19,515 bases of DNA. Source: CAWDPQ01 sp049642465 (GTDB taxonomy: Bacteria > Acidobacteriota > Vicinamibacteria > Vicinamibacterales > 2-12-FULL-66-21). The stretch is from positions 1 to 19,515 of the forward strand of contig JBAROV010000014.1 in NCBI GenBank assembly GCA_049642465.1. The letters are read 5' to 3'. The translations under genes and the position numbers were made by a program. The notes under the pieces are model-generated. The model did no database searches, was not told where the DNA came from, and worked only from the letters and a program-made list of their open reading frames with translations. The stretch's first letter is position 1, and every line of letters starts with the position of its first letter. Of this stretch, positions 1 to 6,645 are shown in pieces.

Positions 1-1186
1 AAACGAACAGAATGACCGCTTCGGTCAGCAGTTGCCGTACGACGCGACGCCTGGACGCGCCGAGCGCGGTTCGAATGGCGACTTCCCGCCGCCGCGCCGC
101 CCCGCGAGCCGTCAGCATTCCCGCGACGTTCACGCAGGCGATCAGCAGCACGCCCGCCGCGGCTGCGGTGAGCATGATAAGCGCCGGTCTGAATGGACGC
201 GCGATCTCGTCGCGCAAACCGACGAGGGCGACGCCAAGCTCTCGATCGCTGGGCCGCTCAGCCCCCAGCCGCGCCGCGATCGCGGTCATTTCTTGTTGCG
301 CCTGTGCAAGAGACACACCGGGCTTGAGTCGCCCGACGGTCTGCAGCCAGAAGGCGCCGCTGCTCCGTTCCTCTGCGCTCGGTTGCAACGGAACCCACGC
401 GTCCAGATCGCGTGCGGGGAACTGAAACGACGGCGGCAGCACACCGATGACGGTGTGCGGGATCGAATCCAGTCGCAGGATTTGACCGACCGCGCTAGCG
501 TTCCCGCCGAATTTTCGTTGCCAGAGGCCGTATCCGAGCACGACGACTACGGCTTGTTCTTCGCTCGCGGCGAACAAACGCCCCGCGACCGGCTCGGTCT
601 GAACGACGGCAAAGAACTCTGGTGTGGCTCTGACGACGAGGAGCTGTTCGGGGTCGCCGATGCCGGTCACGACCGCGCGCCGGAACGCATAGCCCGCAAA
701 CGCTTCGATCAGCCTTCCGTGCTCGCGCCAGGCAAGCAGGCGCGGATACGAGTTGACGTCGCGATCGTAACCCTGTCGCGGATTGGTTACCCACACCATC
801 GTTGCCCGTTCGGCCTCGCGATACGGCAGCGCATCGACCAACAAGGATTTCCCGACGCTGAAGACCGCGGTCGACAGCGCAATTCCGATCGCAACGGTAC
901 CAATCGCCACGGTCGCGAACCATCTCTCGCGTCGGATCAGACGAAGCGCGAGTCGAAGATCCTGCGCCAGGACGATCACATGCTGTTTGGGAGCGTCCGC
1001 GAGGACCGAGGCGATAGCGCCAAGGAACGCGATGAATCGCGCGACCGCATTGTGTTCGCCGCGCAGCCGGTCTACCAGGACGAGCGTCATCTCCCTGCCG
1101 TACTCGTCACGGTACGAGGCCGGGTAGAGATGCAGTACGGCTCCGAACAACGCACGCGCCCGCCGTTCAACACGTGTGACGGGCAT
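1..1186 (-). CDS. ADOP/MacB-type ABC transporter permease (3' end outside window)
   Basis: Reading leftward from ATG 1186-1184, the frame stays open to the window edge and gives about 395 residues, so the C-terminal half is missing. The N-terminus has the short region typical of the acidobacterial duplicated orphan permease (ADOP) family (LHLYPASYRDEYGREM, about residues 18-33). A first membrane helix follows at about residues 90-110, then a MacB-like periplasmic domain with motifs such as TPEFFAVVQTEPVAGRLF and LPPSFQFP. An FtsX membrane block begins near residue 325, and its cytoplasmic loop AIRTALGASRRRVVRQLL is the family signature. By family knowledge these permeases lack an adjacent ATPase gene, and export of small molecules or peptides is presumed. 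The gene starts 2 nt after the PadR stop codon, behind a GGAGG box, so the two are almost certainly co-transcribed and PadR is the likely regulator. The substrate is unknown. Confidence 0.9.
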   Translation of the reverse strand, partial: MPVTRVERRARALFGAVLHLYPASYRDEYGREMTLVLVDRLRGEHNAVARFIAFLGAIASVLADAPKQHVIVLAQDLRLALRLIRRERWFATVAIGTVAIGIALSTAVFSVGKSLLVDALPYREAERATMVWVTNPRQGYDRDVNSYPRLLAWREHGRLIEAFAGYAFRRAVVTGIGDPEQLLVVRATPEFFAVVQTEPVAGRLFAASEEQAVVVVLGYGLWQRKFGGNASAVGQILRLDSIPHTVIGVLPPSFQFPARDLDAWVPLQPSAEERSSGAFWLQTVGRLKPGVSLAQAQQEMTAIAARLGAERPSDRELGVALVGLRDEIARPFRPALIMLTAAAAGVLLIACVNVAGMLTARGAARRREVAIRTALGASRRRVVRQLLTEAVILFV

Positions 1187-1188
1187 CG

Positions 1189-1560
1189 CTATCGCCTCCG
1201 GGGAACGAGGCCGCTCGCCCTCGCATCCGCAAGCAGACGTGTCAGCCTGGCGGCTTCCGATTCGGCCACACGCCGGCCCAACGGCGTCAGGCGATAGTAG
1301 CGGCGACGCTCGTCGTCGTGTGCCGGATCGGGGCGTTCGCTCAGCTCCTCGATAAGCTCCGATTCGAGCAGTCGCTTGACCACCGCATACAGCGTGCTCG
1401 GACTCAGCCGGATACGCCCGTCCGTCCGTTCGGCAATGTCTTGCAGGATGGCGTAGCCATGGCGATCTCGATCGGCCAGCGAGACGAGTACATCGAAGGT
1501 ATCCCGCGGCAGCGGGAGAAAATCCTCCGGTTCCGGGCCTTCACGACGGGTTCGAGCCAT
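1189..1560 (-). CDS. PadR-family transcriptional regulator
   Basis: This 123-residue protein has the PadR winged-helix signature. HGYAILQDIAERTDGRIRLS (residues about 34-53) is followed by PSTLYAVVKRLLESELIEEL, the recognition helix and following helix, and DDERRRYYRLTPLGRRV forms the wing. A short dimerisation helix follows (about 98-115), so it resembles the short PadR subtype without a long C-terminal domain. Its stop codon is 2 nt from the ATG of the permease gene. In Acidobacteriota, PadR genes are frequently paired with ADOP permeases and are thought to repress their own operon until a ligand binds. That role is inferred here. The palindrome upstream is a plausible operator. The ligand cannot be predicted. 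Confidence 0.93.
   Translation of the reverse strand: MARTRREGPEPEDFLPLPRDTFDVLVSLADRDRHGYAILQDIAERTDGRIRLSPSTLYAVVKRLLESELIEELSERPDPAHDDERRRYYRLTPLGRRVAESEAARLTRLLADARASGLVPRRR
1195..1199 (-). promoter_or_regulatory. Shine-Dalgarno of the ADOP permease
   Basis: GGAGG on the minus strand lies 8 nt before ATG 1186. It sits inside the last codons of padR. This fixes the permease start and implies translational coupling with the repressor gene. Confidence 0.7.
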
Positions 1561-1579
1561 TCCGTCACTCTACCTGTTT

Positions 1580-1591
1580 TTGCTATAGCAA
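1580..1591. promoter_or_regulatory. 12-bp palindrome over the padR promoter, candidate PadR operator
   Basis: TTGCTATAGCAA is a perfect 12-bp palindrome 20-31 nt upstream of the padR start. On the minus strand it contains TGCTATAGC, which fits an extended -10 element (TGn plus TATAGC). A dimeric repressor bound here would block the padR-permease promoter, and could also affect the rightward transcript towards the DUF885 gene. The palindrome is seen directly; its operator function is inferred. Confidence 0.45.
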
Positions 1592-1672
1592 TCAATGGAA
1601 TAGTCGTCTGACAATGTGATGGTTAGAATACGCGGCGTCCCATGAGCTCCAGATTTGTTCCGGGCTCACCTC

Positions 1673-1678
1673 AGGGAG
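1673..1678 (+). promoter_or_regulatory. Shine-Dalgarno that decides the DUF885 start
   Basis: AGGGAG lies 8 nt before ATG 1687. The in-frame ATG at 1642 has no comparable box, and using it would put 15 extra residues before the signal peptide. A weak -10-like TAGAAT at 1624-1629 lies upstream, without a convincing -35. Confidence 0.6.
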
Positions 1679-1686
1679 ATGCTTCG

Positions 1687-3456
1687 ATGTCGAGCTGCTC
1701 ATTCCGTCGCTGGCCGCCCGCCTGTCCCGTGCTGTGCGCCCTCTTGGTGCTGTCGTCCACCGCGGCCCAGACGCAGCGTGCCGGCGACTCCGCCGACGAC
1801 CGGCTGCGTGCCCTCTATACCAAGGAATGGAACTGGCGGAGAAAGGAGCTGGGTCGAGACGCCGATCAACAGAGCGATGTGGCGCGCCTGCCCAGGGTCG
1901 ACGCCGTGTCGCAGCAGGCTCGGCTCACATACTGGACGCGCACGCTGACGGCGCTGGACGCGGTGCCGTTCGACCGGCTCTCGCCAGAGGAGAAGGTGAA
2001 CGCGCAGGTCTTCCGCGCCTCGATTCGCGCCCTCGCGAACGACGTGAAGTTCCGGACGTACGAGGCGCCGTTCAACAGCGACACGTTCTTCTGGACCCAG
2101 TTCACGCCACGTCAAGGCTTCGCGACGGCCGAAGCGTACCGCGCCTATCTCGCACGCCTCCGCGAGGTGCCGCGCTACTTCGACGAACAGATCGCCAACA
2201 TGCGGGCCGGCCTCGCGCGCGGCTTCACCGTGCCGCGCGTGTCGGTCATCGGCCGCGACAAAACGATCGAGCCGTACGTGAAAGGGGACACGAGCAATCC
2301 GCTGCACACGCCTTTCACGCAGATGCCCTCGACCATCGACGCCAGCGACCAATCAGCGCTGCGCGCCGAAGCGGCGACCGTCATCCGTGACGTCGTCGCA
2401 CCCGCGTACGCCAGGCTTCTCACGATGATTCGTTCCGAGTATCTCCCCAAGGCACGGACGACGCTCGCGGCAGCCGCGATGCCGGACGGCGACGCCTACT
2501 ACCAGGCCATGATCGAGAAGTTCACGACGCTCGACCTCACGGCAAAGCAGATCCACGAGATCGGGTTGAAAGAAGTCGCGCGCATCGAGGCCGAAATGCA
2601 GGCAACCAAGGAGCGGGCGAACTTCAAAGGGACGATGGCGGAGTTCTTCCACTTCTTGCGAACCGATCCGCAGTTCTACGCCAAGACCCCCCGCGAGCTC
2701 CTCTCGTACTCGGCGTACGTCTCGAAGAAAGCCGACTGGAAGCTCGCCGAAACGATCGGGTTCCTCCCGCGGCGTCGGCACGGCATCCGGCCGGTGCCCG
2801 ACGCCCTCGCACCGATCTACACAGGTGGTCGGGGTGGCCTCGAGGCATGCCTGATGAACACCTACAACCTGCCGGCGCGACCGCTGTACACGCTGGCCGC
2901 CCTGACCCTGCACGAGTGCACGCCGGGCCACAGCTTCCAGGCGGCCCTGGCGCTCGAGGGTCCAGAACGCCCCGCATTTCGCCGCGGCACGTCGTTCTCG
3001 GGGTACGGTGAAGGCTGGGGACTCTACACCGAGTGGTTGGGAACAATCATGGGAATCTACGAGACTCCCTACGAGGACTTCGGCCGGCTCACCTACGAGA
3101 TGTGGCGTGCGTGCCGTCTGGTCATCGATACGGGAATCCACCAGTTCGGCTGGAGTCGTGAGCAGGCGATGGATTATCTGCGAACGCGCGCCGCGCTCTC
3201 CGAGCACGAGATCACGACCGAAGTCGAGCGTTACATCGCGTGGCCAGGCCAGGCGCTGGCGTACAAGCTTGGTGAGCTGCAGATCCGGCGGCACCGTCGT
3301 GAGGCGGAAGAGAAACTCGGAGCACGGTTCGACCAGCGTCACTTTCACGACGCCATCCTCGCCATCGGCTCGGTGCCACTGCCGGTGCTGGAACAGCGCA
3401 TGACGCAGTTCATCGCCGACGGAGGCGTGAATCCGGCCGCCACGTCAACAAGGTAG
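1687..3456 (+). CDS. Secreted DUF885 family metallopeptidase-like protein
   Basis: This protein has 589 residues when started at ATG 1687, which has a good ribosome binding site. The N-terminus is a Sec-type signal peptide: a basic start, then a hydrophobic stretch CALLVLSSTAA ending near residue 27. The body is an alpha-helical DUF885 domain with the family's active-site-like motif HECTPGH at residues 409-415 and EGWGLYTE at 442-449. These match the expected zinc-ligand layout (two histidines plus a downstream glutamate). The length is normal for the family (about 550-620). DUF885 proteins are annotated as uncharacterised, probably periplasmic peptidases; no substrate is established that I can rely on. 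The quinoprotein gene follows after 7 nt, so they probably share a transcript, although no functional link is obvious. HECTPGH differs from the more common HEAxPGH only at the variable positions. Confidence 0.88.
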   Translation: MSSCSFRRWPPACPVLCALLVLSSTAAQTQRAGDSADDRLRALYTKEWNWRRKELGRDADQQSDVARLPRVDAVSQQARLTYWTRTLTALDAVPFDRLSPEEKVNAQVFRASIRALANDVKFRTYEAPFNSDTFFWTQFTPRQGFATAEAYRAYLARLREVPRYFDEQIANMRAGLARGFTVPRVSVIGRDKTIEPYVKGDTSNPLHTPFTQMPSTIDASDQSALRAEAATVIRDVVAPAYARLLTMIRSEYLPKARTTLAAAAMPDGDAYYQAMIEKFTTLDLTAKQIHEIGLKEVARIEAEMQATKERANFKGTMAEFFHFLRTDPQFYAKTPRELLSYSAYVSKKADWKLAETIGFLPRRRHGIRPVPDALAPIYTGGRGGLEACLMNTYNLPARPLYTLAALTLHECTPGHSFQAALALEGPERPAFRRGTSFSGYGEGWGLYTEWLGTIMGIYETPYEDFGRLTYEMWRACRLVIDTGIHQFGWSREQAMDYLRTRAALSEHEITTEVERYIAWPGQALAYKLGELQIRRHRREAEEKLGARFDQRHFHDAILAIGSVPLPVLEQRMTQFIADGGVNPAATSTR

Positions 3457-3463
3457 GGACACT

Positions 3464-5644
3464 GTGGGAACACGTCGGGCGGTCGTCTTGTTGTCGCTGG
3501 CCGTTCTCGTCTCGGCCTGCACACGCAGTACGAATCTACCAGCAGCGTCGACGCCGTCAAGCCGACCTCCCGGCTCCGCGTCCGGCCCGTCTGAGTGGAC
3601 TTCGAGCGGCGCCGGGCGCGACTGGCGTACTTACCTGGGAGACAAAGGCAGCACCCACTACTCCACGCTCGATCAAATCAACACCGGAAACGTGACACGG
3701 TTGCAGGTCGCGTGGACGTTCGAAACTGGCGACAAGGGCGAATTCCAAACCAACAACCTGATCATCGACGGCGTGCTTTACACCGCTTCGCCCTCCCGCA
3801 AGCTGATGGCGCTCGATGCGGGGACCGGCAAGGAAATCTGGAGGTTCGACCCGAAGTCAGAACGGGACGACCTGGTCGGCAACAGACAGCGCGGTCTGGC
3901 CTATTGGGAGAGCGGCGACGATCGCCGAATCTTCACGTCCGCGGGAACCTGGCTCTACGCCGTCAACGCGCGCACCGGTGCGCTGATTCGCAGCTTCGGT
4001 GACAACGGATCAATCCATCTCGGGCGCGGGCTCGGCCTCGGCGGTACTCCGACCGTCAGGCTGAACACGCCAGGAGTGATCTACAAGGATCTCTTGATCC
4101 TCGGGGGGCTGATCAGCGAGGAAACGGCGGGAGCGATACGAGCGTTTGACGTTCGCACGGGGGAGCTCAAGTGGGTCTTTCGTACCATCCCACGGCCGGG
4201 CGAGTACGGCTATGAGACCTGGCCGCCCGACGCCTGGAAGACTGCCGGGGGTGCATCCGACTGGTCGGGTCATTCCGTCGACGAACAGCGTGGCATCGTC
4301 TACGTGTCGACCGAAACGGCGGGACCTGATTTCTGGGGCGGCGATCGCTTCGGCGCCAACCTGTTCGCGAATTCGGTCATCGCGCTGGACGCCACGACGG
4401 GGAAACGTCTGTGGCATTTCCAGATTGTCCACCACGATTTGTGGGATCTGGATCTCCCAAGTCCACCCACGCTCCTCACGGTCACCCACAACGGTCGACG
4501 CATTGATGCTGTGGCGCAAGGGACGAAGCATGGACTGCTGTTCGTATTCGATCGGGTGACGGGGTCGCCGCTGTGGCCGGTTCGCGAGCGGACCGGTCAC
4601 GAGTCGAGGATTCCCGGGGTGAAGACCTGGCCGACGCAGCCATTTCCCGAGAAGCCGGCCCCGTTGATGCGTCAGCTCTATACAGAGGCGGACGTCTCGG
4701 ACATCTCACCAGAAGCGCGCGTGCTGACGTCGGAGCGATTCAAACGGGCCGGGTCGTTTGGCGCACTTCCTCCGCCCAGCCTGAAGGAAACGATCCTGTT
4801 TCCCGGCCCCGATGGGGGATTCGAATGGGGTGGCGCGGCAGCCGATCCGGACGGCATCCTCTACGCCAATCTCAACGAGATCCCCTGGTTCTATCAGATG
4901 ATTCCGACGCGTGGTCCAACGGGCGCGCCGGTTTCGCGAGGGGAGCGTCAATACCTGGTCCATTGCGCGTCCTGTCACGGGATGGACCGGACCGGAGATG
5001 CCGCTGGAGGCATGCCCCCGCTGTTGAACATGCGGGATCGTCTCACGCGTGAGTACGTGACGAAGGTCGTCGATTCCGGCGGCGGTCGCATGCCGCCCTT
5101 CGGTCAGCTTCCCGAAACACAGCGTGGTGCAATCCTCGATTTTCTGTTCGGCACGGAGCGGCCGGCAGCGGTTGACGCGGCCGCCCCGGGGGCTGATGGA
5201 CCGGCGCGCGAAGGACCGCCGTATGCGTTTGCTGGTTTCCGGCGGTGGTTCGATCGCGAGGGATATCCCGCTATCAAGCCGCCGTGGGGGACGCTGAACG
5301 CGGTCGATTTGAACACCGGAGAAATCAAGTGGAAGGTCCCGCTCGGCGAGTATCCTGAACTGACCAAACGAGGGATTCCCCCGACCGGCACGGAGAACTA
5401 CGGCGGTCCGGTCGTCACGGCCGGCGGACTCATTTTCATAGGCGCGACGGCTGACGAAACGTTCCGCGCTTTCGACAAAGCGACCGGACAAGTCCTGTGG
5501 CAGGCGAAACTCCCGTTCAGCGGCAACGCCACGCCTAGCACCTACATGGTGAACGGCAAGCAATACGTCGTCATCTCGGCTGGCGGCGGGAAATCAGGTC
5601 GGCCGGCCGGCGGCACGATCGTCGCCTTCGCTCTTCCGAATTGA
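3464..5644 (+). CDS. PQQ-type quinoprotein dehydrogenase with inserted cytochrome c domain (lipoprotein)
   Basis: This 726-residue protein starts with GTG, with a weak AGGTAGGG box in the end of the preceding gene. Residues 1-19 form a lipoprotein signal (AVLVSAC, Cys19), so it is probably anchored on the periplasmic face. A PQQ-binding eight-bladed propeller follows, with repeated tryptophan-docking-type segments (MALDAGTGKEIWRFDP, VIALDATTGKRLWHF, AVDLNTGEIKWKVPL, AFDKATGQVLWQAKL) and the family motif HHDLWDLDLPSPPTLL. Between late blades sits a class I cytochrome c module: CASCH (Cys501, Cys504, His505), with Met543 in RMPPF as probable axial ligand. The C-terminal part resembles membrane glucose/quinate-type dehydrogenases (GTENYGGPVVTAGGLIFIGA). 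By family knowledge it oxidises an alcohol or sugar with PQQ and passes electrons through its own haem to the respiratory chain. The substrate is unknown, and no PQQ biosynthesis genes are in the window. Confidence 0.9.
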   Translation: MGTRRAVVLLSLAVLVSACTRSTNLPAASTPSSRPPGSASGPSEWTSSGAGRDWRTYLGDKGSTHYSTLDQINTGNVTRLQVAWTFETGDKGEFQTNNLIIDGVLYTASPSRKLMALDAGTGKEIWRFDPKSERDDLVGNRQRGLAYWESGDDRRIFTSAGTWLYAVNARTGALIRSFGDNGSIHLGRGLGLGGTPTVRLNTPGVIYKDLLILGGLISEETAGAIRAFDVRTGELKWVFRTIPRPGEYGYETWPPDAWKTAGGASDWSGHSVDEQRGIVYVSTETAGPDFWGGDRFGANLFANSVIALDATTGKRLWHFQIVHHDLWDLDLPSPPTLLTVTHNGRRIDAVAQGTKHGLLFVFDRVTGSPLWPVRERTGHESRIPGVKTWPTQPFPEKPAPLMRQLYTEADVSDISPEARVLTSERFKRAGSFGALPPPSLKETILFPGPDGGFEWGGAAADPDGILYANLNEIPWFYQMIPTRGPTGAPVSRGERQYLVHCASCHGMDRTGDAAGGMPPLLNMRDRLTREYVTKVVDSGGGRMPPFGQLPETQRGAILDFLFGTERPAAVDAAAPGADGPAREGPPYAFAGFRRWFDREGYPAIKPPWGTLNAVDLNTGEIKWKVPLGEYPELTKRGIPPTGTENYGGPVVTAGGLIFIGATADETFRAFDKATGQVLWQAKLPFSGNATPSTYMVNGKQYVVISAGGGKSGRPAGGTIVAFALPN

Positions 5645-5678
5645 CGAACGACTGTGGCTGGCTCTTCAGCGTCGTTCG
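5645..5678. terminator. Hairpin between convergent genes
   Basis: CGAACGAC (5645-5652) and GTCGTTCG (5671-5678) are perfect 8-bp inverted arms, starting right after the quinoprotein stop codon. The 18-nt loop contains a further GCTG/CAGC pairing. There is no T-run on either side, so this would be a weak or Rho-assisted terminator. Its position between the convergent quinoprotein and GNAT genes supports a two-way terminator role. Confidence 0.4.
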
Positions 5679-5696
5679 ACCGCGAGCTCGGCCCCA

Positions 5697-6533
5697 CTAC
5701 CCGGAGCGCGCCGTCCCTGCGTAGAGCAGATGACCGCCGCGGGGTCGAAACCCGAGCGTCTCGGCCAGCGCTTTAGGTATCTCCTCCGGGTGGACCTTGG
5801 GGAACCTGAAGGTCCTCGCCGGGAGTCGAGACAGCAGTTGCTTCAGGCGGGCCGCCCCGTCCTCGACGAACGTCCTGAGGGACACGATTTCGCCATCCTT
5901 TATATAAAGGATGCAGGCCTCGATTCGCTCGTCGGAGGCCACGGCGAGTCCCGCGATGTCGTCCTTCCTGGCCGCAAGCGTCGCCGCCGATCGCTCCCAG
6001 CAAACTGGCGGGTGGGTCTCCCCAAGAAGACCATTCGCTGCGAGATCGTCGACCGTGAGAGGGATCACGAATCGGCCCTCCACTCCGCGTGCATCAGTCT
6101 CCTCACCCTGCAGGACGTAATCGGTCAGTAGTGCTTCCTGTCCATAACCGCATGCGGTGAATAGGGCGCGGACAGGGTCGAGACTCTCGGGGATTTCGGC
6201 GATGATTCGCGGAGGACCGAGAATCGCCAGCTTCGACCCGAGCGACGTGAGCAGGTGACGGCCATGGCCCTGCCGCCGATGATCGGGATGCACGGCGATC
6301 TTGTGAACGAGCGTCGCGGAAGGCCGCTTGGCGCCGATCAGGACGCCGATCGGATCGGAGCCCGAAAACGCGACCATGCAGCTGCTGCACCAGACCTGGA
6401 GGTCGCGGATCGACCGCTTGAACGCGGCGGCCGTCATGGGCGGCTCGTCGGGAAAGTACGGCGCCCAGCAGCGATTCAGGGCGTCGACGAGCAGCCCGAT
6501 GTCGTCAGTCCGGCAGAAGCGGTATGCCGACAT
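5697..6533 (-). CDS. GNAT family N-acetyltransferase
   Basis: This 278-residue cytoplasmic protein has a clear GNAT acetyl-CoA binding motif A in residues 77-97: VHKIAVHPDHRRQGHGRHLL, with R86-R87-Q88-G89-H90-G91 as the pyrophosphate-binding loop. The N-terminal domain (1 to about 142) is a complete GNAT fold. The C-terminal part (about 150-278) has a similar alternation (IAGLAVASDERIEACILYI, then KALAETLGFRPRGGHLLYAG), so it may be a degenerate second GNAT domain. The substrate is not predictable. The ATG at 6533 has no Shine-Dalgarno. It abuts the inverted-repeat element at 6532-6645, which supplies AT of the start codon and everything upstream. The gene follows the respiratory operon on the same strand but is separated from it by that element, so it may be poorly expressed or depend on a promoter inside the element. 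Confidence 0.85.
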   Translation of the reverse strand: MSAYRFCRTDDIGLLVDALNRCWAPYFPDEPPMTAAAFKRSIRDLQVWCSSCMVAFSGSDPIGVLIGAKRPSATLVHKIAVHPDHRRQGHGRHLLTSLGSKLAILGPPRIIAEIPESLDPVRALFTACGYGQEALLTDYVLQGEETDARGVEGRFVIPLTVDDLAANGLLGETHPPVCWERSAATLAARKDDIAGLAVASDERIEACILYIKDGEIVSLRTFVEDGAARLKQLLSRLPARTFRFPKVHPEEIPKALAETLGFRPRGGHLLYAGTARSG

Positions 6534-6645
6534 AGGGGTCAGATCTTGTTTCTTGCACGAGTGTCCTCTGAAGAGGATAGAGACCGCCGACGTCTTGTGT
6601 CCACTTGAGCGGTCAATCGTGCAAGAAACAAGATCTGACCCCTAT
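6532..6645. repeat. 114-bp inverted-repeat element (MITE- or REP-doublet-like)
   Basis: Two perfect 29-bp inverted arms, 6532-6560 and 6617-6645, enclose 56 bp. The arms read ATAGGGGTCAGATCTTG from each outer end inward. The interior is itself structured: TCCTC-TGAA-GAGGA forms a tetraloop hairpin (6564-6577), and GACCGC (6582-6587) pairs with GCGGTC (6609-6614). There is no transposase ORF. This architecture fits a non-autonomous element mobilised in trans, for example by a REP-associated tyrosine (Y1/RAYT) transposase, where GGGGTCAG-type ends are common. That assignment is from memory and inference. The element spans the last stop codon of the operon and the first two bases of the GNAT start codon, and could also act as a transcription terminator. 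Confidence 0.8.

Noticed and set aside
32..1297. 421-residue rightward open frame
   Set aside because: It lies opposite the ADOP permease and padR, is Arg/Asp-rich with no domain pattern, and the minus strand gives clear family motifs with ribosome binding sites.
1642..1686. Upstream start (ATG 1642) for the DUF885 gene
   Set aside because: It has no Shine-Dalgarno and would put 15 residues before an otherwise ideal signal peptide; ATG 1687 has AGGGAG at 8 nt.
6532..6645. Intrinsic terminator only
   Set aside because: 29-bp perfect arms with a 56-bp structured interior and no T-run exceed a normal terminator; a mobile element is the better explanation, although termination may be a side effect.
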